A stretch of DNA of 63,159 bases from an uncultured Helicobacter sp. (GCF_947367035.1 NZ_CANBCA010000011.1:1-63159), one strand, 5' to 3'. Counted from the first letter of the stretch, positions 43,340-52,700 are shown. Numbers and translations are program-made. The notes: generated by a model not told the origin, from the letters alone.

Positions 43340-43924
43340 ATGAAAAAAATTTTACTTTTAAATGGTGGCAAAGTCTTTGGAGGCTCTGGTGGGAGGCTTA
43401 GCCAAACTTTGCACGATGTCGCAAAGCAGACTTTAGAGAATCTTGGCTTTGAGATTTTGCAAACGCATATTGATAAGGGTTATGAGGAGCAAGTAGAGGT
43501 GCAAAAATGGCTTCAAAGTGATGCAATCATCTATCAAATGCCCGGTTGGTGGATGGGTGAGCCGTGGATTGTGAAAAAATATATTGATGAGATAGGTATT
43601 GCTGGGGCTGGGAAGTTTTTTACAAGTGATGGGCGGCATAGTAATAATCCAACTCAAGGCTATGGCACAGGCGGACTTTTGAAAGACAAAAAATATATGT
43701 TTTCTCTCACTTGGAATGCTCCGATTGAGGCTTTCACAGAGCCTAATGGATTTTTTGAGGGCGTTGGCGTAGATGGCGTGTATTTGCATTTACACAAAGC
43801 ACACGAGTTTATGGGAATGCAGGCTTTGCCGAGCTTTATCTGTAATGATGTCGTCAAAAATCCGCAAGTGGAACAATATATCAAAGACTATGAGGCGCAT
43901 TTGAAAAAGGTTTTTGGCAAATAG
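43340..43924 (+). CDS. mdaB: NADPH quinone reductase MdaB
   Basis: MdaB reduces quinones by two electrons using FMN/FAD-bound flavin and NADPH, protecting against oxidative damage. The 194-residue flavodoxin-fold protein has KKILLLNGGKVFGGSGGRLSQTL at the start, the YQMPGWWMGEPWIVKKYIDE segment with the flavin-contacting Trp pair, and FSLTWNAPIEAFTEPNGFFEG. These match H. pylori MdaB as I remember it, including total length. It starts an operon with the Tat-exported NAD(P)-binding protein 52 nt downstream and has its own shared-type promoter. Confidence 0.93.
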   Translation: MKKILLLNGGKVFGGSGGRLSQTLHDVAKQTLENLGFEILQTHIDKGYEEQVEVQKWLQSDAIIYQMPGWWMGEPWIVKKYIDEIGIAGAGKFFTSDGRHSNNPTQGYGTGGLLKDKKYMFSLTWNAPIEAFTEPNGFFEGVGVDGVYLHLHKAHEFMGMQALPSFICNDVVKNPQVEQYIKDYEAHLKKVFGK

Positions 43925-43976
43925 AACTTTAGTAAGCGCAAGGTTACGCGTTTTAGATTCTAACAAAGGAGCAATA

Positions 43977-44726
43977 ATGACAAATCGTAGAGACTTTTTA
44001 AAGAATCTAGCACAACTTGCAGGAGCAGTGGCATTCACGGCTTATGTGTCTTATCCACTTTTCGCACAAAATGTGAAATCCCAAAGCACACAAGGCAAAG
44101 ATGAAAGGCTCAAAGTGCTGATTATCGGTGCGAATGGGAGTGTCGCAAGGGTAGCTACTACGATGTTTTTACAAAATACCAATGTAGATTTGAAACTTTA
44201 TTTACGAAACTCAAAGCGACTTTCCCACCTCAAAAGTGCGCGTGTGGAAGTAGTGGAGGGTAATGCACTTGATGAAAATGCGCTCAAAAAGGCAATGAGT
44301 GATGTCAATGTCGTCTATGCGAATCTTTATGGCACAGACACGCCGCAAATGGCAAGAGTAATTATAGATTCTATGCAGCAAGTGGGGCTTAAAAGGCTTG
44401 TGTGGATAACTTCCTTTGGCGTGTATAATGGGCAATACCAAGAGATTCCAGAGAGTGAGCTAAGGTGCATTGCAAACTATATCGCGCCGCACAGAGAGGA
44501 AGTAAAGATTATAGAATCTTCCCCGCTTGATTACACGATTATCCGAGCGCAGTGGTTTAGTAACGCCGATGAGATAGACTATGAGCTGACGCAAAAGGGC
44601 GAAGCCTTTAAAAATCCAAGTGGGAAAATCTCTCGCAAAAGCATTGCGGATTTAATTGTCAAACTCTGCACGACAAAGGATTTTGGCATCAGGCAAAGCT
44701 TAGGGATTAATAAGCCTTTGAGGTAA
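43977..44726 (+). CDS. NAD(P)H-binding (NmrA/atypical SDR) protein with Tat signal
   Basis: I start at ATG 43977 (249 residues), with AAAGGAG 7 nt upstream. The product begins MTNRRDFLKNLAQLAGAVAF, a twin-arginine signal peptide, followed by an atypical short-chain dehydrogenase fold with KVLIIGANGSVARVATTMFL as nucleotide loop. LKRLVWITSFGVYNG and PLDYTIIRAQWF are the typical NmrA-like later strands. No complete YxxxK catalytic pair is obvious, so it may be a redox sensor or reductase of unusual type. It shares the mdaB promoter. Its 3' end overlaps the convergent Nim-like gene by 27 nt. Confidence 0.82.
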   Translation: MTNRRDFLKNLAQLAGAVAFTAYVSYPLFAQNVKSQSTQGKDERLKVLIIGANGSVARVATTMFLQNTNVDLKLYLRNSKRLSHLKSARVEVVEGNALDENALKKAMSDVNVVYANLYGTDTPQMARVIIDSMQQVGLKRLVWITSFGVYNGQYQEIPESELRCIANYIAPHREEVKIIESSPLDYTIIRAQWFSNADEIDYELTQKGEAFKNPSGKISRKSIADLIVKLCTTKDFGIRQSLGINKPLR

Positions 44727-45305
44727 AAATTTCTTCATTTGCTCTATCGTTTGTGTATCTAGTCTATCTCCGCGATTGCTTAAATCCTGCACAATTTCTT
44801 CCCAATCCTCTTGCTTAAGATTCTGTCCAAATTTCGCTTTTGCAGTTAAAGATTCCACAAGGATTTTTCCTACAAATACACCTTTTTCTTGACCGATAAA
44901 TTGCCCTTTCTCCATATCCATTGTTTGATTATTTGGCTCATATTTTTGAACAAGGCGCGTTAAAATATGCTTTTTCTCTGCCAAGTCTTCTACCACGCAA
45001 AATTGTCCTTCTAAAAAGATAGAAAAGAAAAATTGCGTGGGAATCATCGTGTGATGTAAAAAGTATGAGGGGATATAAGCATAAGGCTTTGCTGCGCTAA
45101 AGGCAACTTTGGGATTTTGCTTTAAAAGTGCGTATTTGCGTCCAGCCTTTGCTCCGTGCAGATAAATTTTAGAATCCTCATAGCAAAAGCTAAGTGGCAC
45201 AGCATAAGGGATACTATCAGGTATTACGAGTGTGCCAAACTCTATTTGGTTTAAAAATTCCGCAATCAACTTAGAATCTTTACAATCAAAATCTTTGCGC
45301 CGCAT
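44700..45305 (-). CDS. NimA-like pyridoxamine-phosphate-oxidase-fold flavoprotein
   Basis: The 201-residue protein begins MRRKDFDCKDSKLIAEFLNQ and continues GTLVIPDSIPYAVPLSFCYE, YLHGAKAGRKYALLKQNPKV and FFFSIFLEGQFCVVEDLAEK. These are the split-barrel FMN-binding landmarks of the NimA/NimB (5-nitroimidazole resistance) branch of the PNPOx superfamily. Such proteins can reduce nitroimidazoles to harmless amines, but most chromosomal members have no proven substrate. It has a -10 box (TTATAAT) about 40 bp upstream and RBS TTAAGGAAAG. It converges with the mdaB operon. Confidence 0.83.
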   Translation of the reverse strand: MRRKDFDCKDSKLIAEFLNQIEFGTLVIPDSIPYAVPLSFCYEDSKIYLHGAKAGRKYALLKQNPKVAFSAAKPYAYIPSYFLHHTMIPTQFFFSIFLEGQFCVVEDLAEKKHILTRLVQKYEPNNQTMDMEKGQFIGQEKGVFVGKILVESLTAKAKFGQNLKQEDWEEIVQDLSNRGDRLDTQTIEQMKKFLPQRLINP

Positions 45306-45372
45306 TGCTTTCCTTAAGAGGTCTTTAGCTTTAGATTATAACATAAAATTATCATTTCCTTTTCTCCCGTCC

Positions 45373-45420
45373 ATTGCAAAGCACAATTTCTCACTCTCGG
45401 CAGAATTTTCTGAAAACTTC
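45373..45420 (+). pseudogene. Remnant of the 5' end of an aldo/keto reductase gene
   Basis: About 48 bp match the first codons of the gene at 42257 with only a few differences: GCACAATTTCTCACTCTCGG is followed by the TTTTCTGAAAACTTC element, as in the intact gene. The ATG is changed to ATT and the frame stops shortly after. It lies between two genes, in the same orientation as the intact copy, 3 kb away. Confidence 0.65.
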
Positions 45421-45445
45421 AATGATAAATTCTAAGCTTTAAAGT

Positions 45446-46594
45446 TTAGGCAAGATTTTTTAGCTCACCTTTGATAATCCCGCTCAATGTGCGCACAAGT
45501 AGCCATATAAAAGTAAGTGTTACAGCAATTAAGAGTATACTAGAGAGTGCAACAAAGAACATTTCGTCATTGCTTACAAAGGCATAAGATTCATCAAATT
45601 GAGATTTCAAGCGTGATAAGGTAAGAGATTGCGTAATTTTAAGACTTGCAATACACATTGCAGCTAAAGGGAAACTAATCGCCCACCACGAGATTCTGAA
45701 TGGACAGCATTTGCCGATTTGAAAGACTTGAGGCAATAGAGCAAAAAGCAAAAATAATCCAATGAAAAGCAGTGCGTAGCTTAGAGTATCCACGCTACTA
45801 AGGAAGCTAAAGTCTTGAATGAGCACGGCATAGGCACTTACTCCTGCACCAAATGGAGCTAGAAGTATCACAAGGGTGGGCATTAGCTTTTCAGGGAGTT
45901 TTTCAAAAAACACGATACGTGCAAAAATAAGCGCACACAGCACGATACTCCAAAAGAATCCAACACCCACACAAAATCCAGCAATAATAAAGCTAAAATC
46001 CTGCACCCATACTTTATCCACAAACAAAGGCAAGGCTAAGGGCAAGTCTAGCAAACCTACGACAGGGATAATCCACGCAGGGGTAATATGGGAAAGCTCA
46101 AGCTTGTTGCAAATCCAAAATTGCACGATATGCACACTAAAGATAAACATTAAAACTGCTCCTACAACCCACACCGCAAGGCTTAAGGATTCAGGAAGTC
46201 CAAGTCTATGGAGTGCAAAGGGCAAAAGCAGTAAAGAGATAAAAAATGTGCCAAAAAATGGACGCGTCAGAGGCGAGACAAACTCAAGCTTGACACTCTC
46301 AAAGCTGCTTAGAATCTTCACAGCATAGGCACTTACTAGCCCTATAAACGCAATGAGGGCAAGGAGTGCAAAAGAGACAGAAAGAGCAAAGCTAAAATTA
46401 GCAAGGAGAGTTGAAGGCAAGAAGTTTGTGTTATGGGTTGGGGCAAGGACATTTTCTGTATTTATGGTGAGGTTTTGGATTAAGCGCATCATTTTATCCC
46501 ACGCCACGCTGATTGCACTAAGCCCCATACACGCACCAAAAAAGCTTATGGGCAGATAGCTAAAATAACCTTTTGTTTTATATTCTTGTGTCAT
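45446..46594 (-). CDS. SLAC1/TehA-type (TDT family) membrane transporter
   Basis: The 382-residue integral membrane protein has about ten hydrophobic helices and the features of the tellurite-resistance/dicarboxylate transporter (TDT) family, whose fold is that of the SLAC1 anion channel: YLPISFFGACMGLSAISVAW at the start, FVSPLTRPFFGTFFISLLLL, TPAWIIPVVGLLDLPLA and FRISWWAISFPLAAM. I use ATG 46594, with AAGGA 8 nt upstream, rather than ATG 46615. Anion, dicarboxylate, sulfite or tellurite transport have been proposed for family members; the substrate is open. Confidence 0.85.
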   Translation of the reverse strand: MTQEYKTKGYFSYLPISFFGACMGLSAISVAWDKMMRLIQNLTINTENVLAPTHNTNFLPSTLLANFSFALSVSFALLALIAFIGLVSAYAVKILSSFESVKLEFVSPLTRPFFGTFFISLLLLPFALHRLGLPESLSLAVWVVGAVLMFIFSVHIVQFWICNKLELSHITPAWIIPVVGLLDLPLALPLFVDKVWVQDFSFIIAGFCVGVGFFWSIVLCALIFARIVFFEKLPEKLMPTLVILLAPFGAGVSAYAVLIQDFSFLSSVDTLSYALLFIGLFLLFALLPQVFQIGKCCPFRISWWAISFPLAAMCIASLKITQSLTLSRLKSQFDESYAFVSNDEMFFVALSSILLIAVTLTFIWLLVRTLSGIIKGELKNLA

Positions 46595-46721
46595 TTTGGA
46601 TTCCTTATATGGCATATTATTTTGTATTATATTTTAATTGAGATTTATTTAACTTTTTCTTTATTTTATCGTGCGTATCAAAATCTTTTTCAAACTCATC
46701 TTTTGGTTTGCTTTATATTAT

Positions 46722-47579
46722 TTATATTTTTAGAATCCTCACATATTGCTTTGCTTTTTTTGCATAAGGCAGAGTGTGCAAATCGTTAAAATGCACTTTT
46801 ATAAGCTCCCGCGCATTTTTGGCAAAGAATTTCTCCATTATTTTAAGCGTTTTTCGCGCTTGTTTTAAATCCCCTAGTTTATAGCACTTATAGAGACTTT
46901 TGCACTCTTTAGGCTCTAAAAAATGGGGTAAAAACTTATATTCCTTGCCTAGAGAAAAAGCAAAATTATTTTGTCTTAATGCCACACGCCAAGAAAGCAA
47001 AATCAAAAGCCCCTCTCTCATCATCGCTAAATGCGCGTTTGCAAGGAGCAATTCGCCTCTTAAAATGTCCTTGTGTATGCAAACATAGCGCCAATACAAT
47101 TCATTGCAGCAGTCCAAAAAGCTCTGTTTGGTTAGAGGCTTGATAAAAAACGCACTATCGCTTGGCTCATTGATAGGCATAAATTGATTATCCTTATCAA
47201 GCAAAACGCGCATTAGCCGCTCATTGTCCCTATACCATTCTATGTCCGCAAGGGGAATAAGGCTCAAATCTATGCGTACTCCATCATCAAAAAGCACTAA
47301 AAAGCTAAACCAGCCCTCCCTTAAATCAGGCGGGTAAAGTTCCATAGATTCGGGCTTTTGGAGCATTAAAATATTGCCAAAGATTTTAAGCCATTCCTCA
47401 TCGTTTTTAAAGGATTCTAAGTTTTTAGCGTTTAAGAAAAAAGAAATATCATAATCGCAAAATTTATCTTGCTTGATGTTGGGATTTGCCCTTGAACCCT
47501 CTAATGTAACCGCGCGGATAGAATCTGTGCGTTTGGCAAAATCTAAAATAAGGGCGAAAATTTCTTTTTGCGTGCGCAT
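46722..47579 (-). CDS. Aminoglycoside 6-adenylyltransferase family protein, ANT(6)-like
   Basis: ANT(6) enzymes transfer AMP to streptomycin. The 285-residue product has the nucleotidyltransferase motif LEGSRANPNIKQDKFCDYDI (GSR...D.D), the second acidic element DDGVRIDLSLIPL, and the family middle segments LREGWFSFLVLF and FLDCCNELYWRYVCIHKDIL. The closing part is PHFLEPKECKSLYKCY. Length is slightly shorter than plasmid-type ANT(6)-Ia (about 300 residues). It is flanked by a transporter gene and arsP and is not in a visible mobile element. Resistance cannot be inferred from sequence alone. Confidence 0.85.
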   Translation of the reverse strand: MRTQKEIFALILDFAKRTDSIRAVTLEGSRANPNIKQDKFCDYDISFFLNAKNLESFKNDEEWLKIFGNILMLQKPESMELYPPDLREGWFSFLVLFDDGVRIDLSLIPLADIEWYRDNERLMRVLLDKDNQFMPINEPSDSAFFIKPLTKQSFLDCCNELYWRYVCIHKDILRGELLLANAHLAMMREGLLILLSWRVALRQNNFAFSLGKEYKFLPHFLEPKECKSLYKCYKLGDLKQARKTLKIMEKFFAKNARELIKVHFNDLHTLPYAKKAKQYVRILKI

Positions 47580-47735
47580 TGTGGATTCTCCTTTTTAAAG
47601 GCTTAAATTTTGCTTTGCATTTTACCCTAATAATTTGATGATTTAAAGGTGCAAGCTGCTTTGAAGTTTCTCGCCCTATTTCTCACTAGAAATGCTTATA
47701 ATAAATCTGTTCAGTGTTTATTAAGATTTATATAT

Positions 47736-47756
47736 TATAATATCAACATATATCAA
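47736..47756 (+). promoter_or_regulatory. Promoter and likely ArsR operator upstream of arsP
   Basis: TATAAT at 47736-47741 overlaps the first of two direct ATATCAA repeats (47740-47746 and 47750-47756), spaced 10 bp apart, one helical turn. ArsR-family repressors often bind AT-rich ATATCAA-like half-sites over the -10. The arsP ATG is 25 bp downstream, and the arsR gene is the second gene of the operon, so autoregulation is likely. Confidence 0.6.
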
Positions 47757-47780
47757 TATAATAATAAGGTAGTATTTTTT

Positions 47781-48776
47781 ATGGAAAGTCAATTACTAGA
47801 ATTTTTCAAATTTTTTGCCATTTATTTCGTTGAGTTATCATTCCTTTTTGTCATCGTATCTGTTTTGATTGCTTTTTTAAACAATAGATACAAAAGCACC
47901 TTTGAAAAGCATTTAGGCAAAGATTCTTATCTTACTTATCTTAGTTATATAAAAGCTATTCTTTTGGGCTCTCTTACGCCCTTTTGTTCTTGTTCTACTA
48001 TTCCCTTGTTTCGTGCATTGCTTAAAGCAAATGTAGTTTTTGGTGTATGTATCGCCTATTTGCTTACCTCTCCGCTTGTTAATCCTATAATTGTGGGAAT
48101 GTTGTTTGTGGCTTTTGGACTGAAAATCACATTGATTTATGTAGCTTTTTTGTTTGTTGCTATTTTTGTTTTATCCACTATGATACAAAAACTTGATACT
48201 CAAAAATTTCTACAAGAAAATTTTAAAAGCACGAATAATAATGACCACCTTAGAGCTAAGAAACCTATTAATTTTACATCTTTTTCTACTTCTGTCCTGC
48301 AAAAATCTAGCTCTTGTTGTGATACTCAAATGAATAAGAATATGTCTTGTTGCACAAAATCTAAAAATAAAGATTCTATAAAAAATTTATTTTTTCAAAG
48401 TTTAAAGGACTATAAAAAACTTGTTCCATATATTGCCATAGGTATGGGTATAGGAGCTTTTATACATGGTTTTGTGCCACAGGATTTTTTACAAAATTAT
48501 CTTGGTGGGTTTGGGATTTTAAATGTGATTTTTGCTGCATTTATTGGCATCTTGCTTTATGTTAGGGTGGAGGCAATTATACCTATTGGTGTCGCATTAC
48601 TTGGAGTTGGCGTCAATGAGGGTGTAATAATGAGTTTTTTAATCGCTGGCGCTGGTTGCTCTTTGCCTGAACTCATATTATTAAAAAGCATATTTAAGTT
48701 AAATTTTTTAGCATTGTTTGTTGGGTTGGTTTTATGTATTGCCATAGGATTTGGTATGATTATTTATTTTTTATAG
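47781..48776 (+). CDS. arsP: Arsenical efflux permease ArsP
   Basis: ArsP exports trivalent organoarsenicals in Campylobacter jejuni. From ATG 47781 (331 residues) the protein has about eight TM helices. The permease hallmark GSLTPFCSCSTIPLF is at about residues 63-77 (Cys69, Cys71), and the second-half counterpart AGAGCSLPELILLKSIF comes near the end. A hydrophilic central loop carries a Cys cluster (SSSCC and MSCCTK). Related permeases (SO_0444 family) move other metals, so arsenic is inferred mainly from the arsR partner. The frame extends upstream to 47649 but lacks an RBS there. Confidence 0.85.
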   Translation: MESQLLEFFKFFAIYFVELSFLFVIVSVLIAFLNNRYKSTFEKHLGKDSYLTYLSYIKAILLGSLTPFCSCSTIPLFRALLKANVVFGVCIAYLLTSPLVNPIIVGMLFVAFGLKITLIYVAFLFVAIFVLSTMIQKLDTQKFLQENFKSTNNNDHLRAKKPINFTSFSTSVLQKSSSCCDTQMNKNMSCCTKSKNKDSIKNLFFQSLKDYKKLVPYIAIGMGIGAFIHGFVPQDFLQNYLGGFGILNVIFAAFIGILLYVRVEAIIPIGVALLGVGVNEGVIMSFLIAGAGCSLPELILLKSIFKLNFLALFVGLVLCIAIGFGMIIYFL

Positions 48777-48787
48777 TGAGGCATAAG

Positions 48788-49090
48788 ATGAATAAGGTTG
48801 ATAGTTTTTTAAACATTGTGGGTGCGCTCAATGATGAGACGAGAATATTAATTTTGAATTTTTTATCTGTAAATGGTGAGACTTGCGTATGTGATTTGCA
48901 AAATATGCTAGATATGAAGCAATCACGCTTATCAAGGCATTTGAAAATATTAAAAGATTCAGGCTTTTTATATGTAAATCGCAAAGGTGCTTGGGCGTAT
49001 TATGGGATAAATAATCATTTAACCCCTTTTCATCAACAGGCTTTGCAAGCCATAGAAGAGCTTGATTTAAGACGTTTGCCACCTTTTTAG
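48788..49090 (+). CDS. arsR: ArsR-family metalloregulator
   Basis: The 100-residue winged-helix repressor has the arsenic-sensing CVC motif in ETCVCDLQ (Cys33, Cys35) and the recognition helix region MKQSRLSRHLKILKDSG. AWAYYGI forms the wing. ATG 48788 with GAGGC upstream is chosen over the frame start at 48734, which overlaps arsP. It follows arsP by 11 nt in one operon and probably represses from the ATATCAA repeats before arsP. Binding of As(III) or Sb(III) would release it. Confidence 0.9.
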   Translation: MNKVDSFLNIVGALNDETRILILNFLSVNGETCVCDLQNMLDMKQSRLSRHLKILKDSGFLYVNRKGAWAYYGINNHLTPFHQQALQAIEELDLRRLPPF

Positions 49091-49177
49091 TGTTGGGAAA
49101 ATTTTAGTGCAGTGCGTTTTGAATTGCTCCTTTGAAGTGATAGGCATACCGCAGTTTTGGCAGATTGTGTTTTGCAT
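49067..49177 (-). pseudogene. Remnant of a zinc-ribbon gene, copy A
   Basis: On the minus strand the frame reads MQNTICQNCGMPITSKEQF and then loses the expected pattern and stops after 36 codons. The start is typical of small putative zinc-ribbon proteins (CQxCGMP). It overlaps the arsR 3' end. The bases before its ATG (GGATTCTTA) equal the last codons of the EVE gene at 57608, showing it once followed an EVE gene. See the 39-bp direct repeat. Confidence 0.6.
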
Positions 49178-49186
49178 TAAGAATCC
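49148..49186. repeat. 39-bp direct repeat, left copy
   Basis: ACCGCAGTTTTGGCAGATTG and the following 19 bp recur at 57579-57617 with two mismatches in 39. Both copies span the junction from the last two codons of an EVE gene into the start of a zinc-ribbon gene. They lie in the same orientation and bracket the DUF285-hsdR-hsdS-hsdM segment. Confidence 0.8.
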
Positions 49187-49204
49187 CTCTTTTTTCTTTA
49201 GAAT

Positions 49205-49756
49205 CTATTCTTTATACCATTTTGGCGGATTGTTTTGTAATGGAGAACTTCCAAATATATCACGCATATCCAAAACGTTCTTGACATTCCAACTATCCAA
49301 AGACTGATTGAATGATTTTGCCCCATAAAACATCTCTTTCATATATTTCACGCTACTTGTATTCCACTTATCCAAAGGCTGATTGAAAGATTCTGCTACA
49401 GCAAACATACTATGCATATCTTTTACTTTGGATACGTCCCAAGCATTTATATTTTGATTAAAGCTCTTTGCCTTAGAGAACATATATTCCATATATTTTA
49501 CCTTACTAGTATCCCATGATTCTATCCCGCTGAAATCTTGCCTTGTGCTTCCTTCAAAAAGTTTTGCCATATCAGTAATGGCAGAAGTATCAATTTCTCC
49601 TAGATTAATACTTTCATCTTGGACAAAAGCCTTTAATTCCTCTCTAGTCTTTGGAAAATATTTGTGTTGAGAATCTGCGTAACTACTAGATAAATTAAAG
49701 ACCATTATTGCCAATAATGCAAAGCCTACTTTTTTCTTTGTCCCCATTTTATACAT
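49205..49756 (-). CDS. Secreted DUF285/BspA-like repeat protein
   Basis: The 183-residue protein has a signal peptide (KKKVGFALLAIMVFNLSSSYA) and then four or so repeats of about 25 residues with the pattern W(D/N)TSKVKYMEYMFSKAKSFN. This is the DUF285 (BspA-type leucine-rich) unit usually found in mycoplasma and gut-bacterial surface proteins. ATG 49756 has AAGGAG 7 nt upstream. It follows hsdR by 15 nt on the same strand, but a restriction role is unlikely. Acquisition by transfer is suggested by the family's usual hosts. Function unknown, probably surface or periplasmic binding. Confidence 0.82.
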   Translation of the reverse strand: MYKMGTKKKVGFALLAIMVFNLSSSYADSQHKYFPKTREELKAFVQDESINLGEIDTSAITDMAKLFEGSTRQDFSGIESWDTSKVKYMEYMFSKAKSFNQNINAWDVSKVKDMHSMFAVAESFNQPLDKWNTSSVKYMKEMFYGAKSFNQSLDSWNVKNVLDMRDIFGSSPLQNNPPKWYKE

Positions 49757-49771
49757 TTTATTCTCCTTGCT

Positions 49772-52700
49772 TCACACAAGATTACTCGCCACAAGTTCGG
49801 CTTGAGCTATGATTCTATCTGTTGCGAGTTTTTGCATATCCGGTGGATAGCCATATTTTTGCAACACCCTTTTAACTGCCACACGAAGCTTTGCTCGCAC
49901 AGATTCTTTATGCTGCCAATCTAAGCTAACATTTTGTTTGAGAGTTTGAAAAATCGCTATGGCAAGTTCTTTTAGCTCATTTTTACTCATCACTTCTTTT
50001 GCATTTTCATTTTTGGCAATTGCTTCATAAAAGGCATATTCATAGTCTTTTAATCCCAAATCCTGCCTCTGCGTATCACTCGCAATAAGTTCTTTGCTTA
50101 GGGCAATCAACTCCTCTATGGCTTCTGCTACACTAAGGAGGTTGTTTTGATATTTTTGCATTGTCTTTTGCAGTCGCTCTATCAAGCTTTTTGCAGAGAG
50201 TGCAGAGTGAAGGCGCGCACTTAGTTCATCGTTTAAAAGCTTTTGCAAAGTCTGCAAGGCAAGGTTTTTGTGTTTATGAGAGGCAAGCTCGCTTAAAAAT
50301 TCCTCTGAAAGAATAGAGAGATTGGGCTTTTTAATCCCTGCGCTATCTAAAAGTTTCACTACCCCCTCACTCACAATCGCGTCATTAATGATTTGTTTAA
50401 TTGCGCTTTGCGGCACGAGAGATTTTCCCTCCTCCTCTCTTTCGTATTTTTTCAAAGTTCTTTTGATGAGGTCAAAAAACGCCACATCTTTTGCGATTTT
50501 CTCCGCTTCCTCGCAAGGTAGAGCCATTACATAGGATTTTAAAAGCCTCGTTGCATTATCCAAAAACCGCTTTTTGCCATTTTCTTGGGCTAGGATAGTT
50601 TCTAAAACTTGGGCGATAAATGCAAGTTTATCCTGTGCTTTAAGCCTAAAATACTGCAAATAATTCATTCCTTGCAGCATTTGGGCGGTAATTTCATAGT
50701 TTTCTTGCATTTTTTCTATGATTTTTGTCTTGTCTTGTATAAACGCGCCTTTACCTCCGCTTTGCGTATAAAACTCTAGTGCATTTTTTAGCTCATTGGC
50801 AATGCCTAGATAATCCACGACTAGCCCCGCGGGTTTGTCCTTATATACGCGATTTACTCTCGCAATGGCTTGCATAAGGTTATGTCCGCTTAGGAATTTA
50901 TCCATATAAAGCGTATGCAGCGGTGGCACATCAAAGCCAGTAAGCCACATATCGCACACGATAACCATTTGTAGCTCATCATCAACGCTTTTAAGTCTTT
51001 TAGCAATTTCGCTTCTTTGCGCCTTGCTCGTGTGGTGTTGGCTTATCTTTTCTCCATCATCGCTCTTTGCGGTGATAATCACTTTGATTTTGCCCTTTGT
51101 GGAATCCTCATTATGCCACGAGGGATTTAAATGCACGATTTGCTCATATAAAGACACCGCAATTTCTCGGCTCATACAAACAATCATCGCTTTGCCTTGC
51201 AAAATCTCCTGCCGCTGCGTAAAATGCTCTAAAATATCCTTTGCGATAGTCTGCAACCTCTCCTTTGCCCCGACAATCTCGCATAACCTTGTGGCTTTGG
51301 CGTTGATTTTCTCTTGCTCCTCACTTTTGCTTAGTTTAGAATCTAGCGCGCTTAAAATCTCTTGCCCCTCTGCGCTTAAAGCAATTTTAACTAATCGGCT
51401 TTCATAATAAATTGGCAAAGTCGCCTTATCCTCTACCGCTCTTGCAATATCATAAATATCAATGTATTCTCCAAAAACGCGCCTTGTGTCCGCGTCCGCC
51501 TTTTCTATCGGCGTGCCACTAAAACCTAGATAAGTGGCATTTGGCAGCGCGTCTCGCAAATATTTTGCATAGCCATAGCGGAGTTGCGCCTCCTCATCAA
51601 GTCGCGCTTCAAAGCCATATTGGCTTCTGTGGGCTTCATCGCACAGCACGAGGATATTTTCCCTCTTGCTTAGGCATTCAAAGCTTTCTTTCTCGCTTCT
51701 AAACTTTTGAATCGTGCTAAAGACAATGCCTCCACTTGCCCTTTTGAGCTTTGCCTTTAAGTCCTGTGTGCTCGTTGCAAGGATTGGCTCTGTGCGTAAA
51801 AGCTCCTTTGCCTTAGCAAAAGTGCCAAAAAGCTGCTCATCAAGGTCATTTCTATCGGTGATGATTAAAAGCGTGGGATTAGCAAAGCTTATAATCGCCT
51901 TTGCGCTAAAAAACACCATTGTGAGACTTTTGCCACTCCCTTGCGTGTGCCAGAGCACCCCGCCTCTCTTATCCCCACACATCGCACTTTTAGCAGATTC
52001 TATTGCCTTTTGCACCGCATAGTATTGATGATAAGCAGCGATTTTTTTGTTGATTTTTGTCGTGGATAAGCCTGCTTTATCATAAAAAGTCTCTTTTTCA
52101 AAGAGGATAAAAAAGCGCGTAAATTCCAAAAGATTGTGAGGCTTTAATACATCAGGTATTTGGGGCATTTGCGTATCGGTTTTATCCTCGTTGTTCCATA
52201 CCATAAAGCGTGTGAAGTCCGCACTCAAGCTCCCCACCTTGCTATTTAGCCCATCGCTTACCATACATAGCGCATTGGAGATAAAAAGCATAGGAATCTG
52301 CGCCTTGTAAGTTTGAATCTGATAATAGGCGTTTTGCAAGGTAGCATTTGGATTTAGAGGATTTTTAAGCTCACACACCACTAAGGGTAAGCCATTGACA
52401 AAGAGCACAACATCAGGGCGTTTGGGCATTTTAGATTCAAAATGGAGTTGATTAGCGCACAAAAAGTGATTGTTTTGCGGGTTTTCAAAATCTAGCACTT
52501 GCAAGAGAATGCCTCGCATTTCACCATCAAGTAGCACTTCAAGCGGGATACCCTGCGTAAGATAAGCGTGGCATTTCGCATTTGCTTCTAAAAGCTCCTC
52601 ATTTTCAAGGGCTTTGAGTCTAGCCAATGCCTCGCTTATAAGCTGCTCTTGGATTTCATAACTTAGGTTAAGATTGCAAGGTTTGGAATTCACAAAGTTA

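Noticed and set aside
42257..44726. Composite transposon carrying the oxidoreductase cluster
   Set aside because: No transposase, terminal inverted repeats or target duplications are visible; the near-identical promoters are better explained by local duplication.
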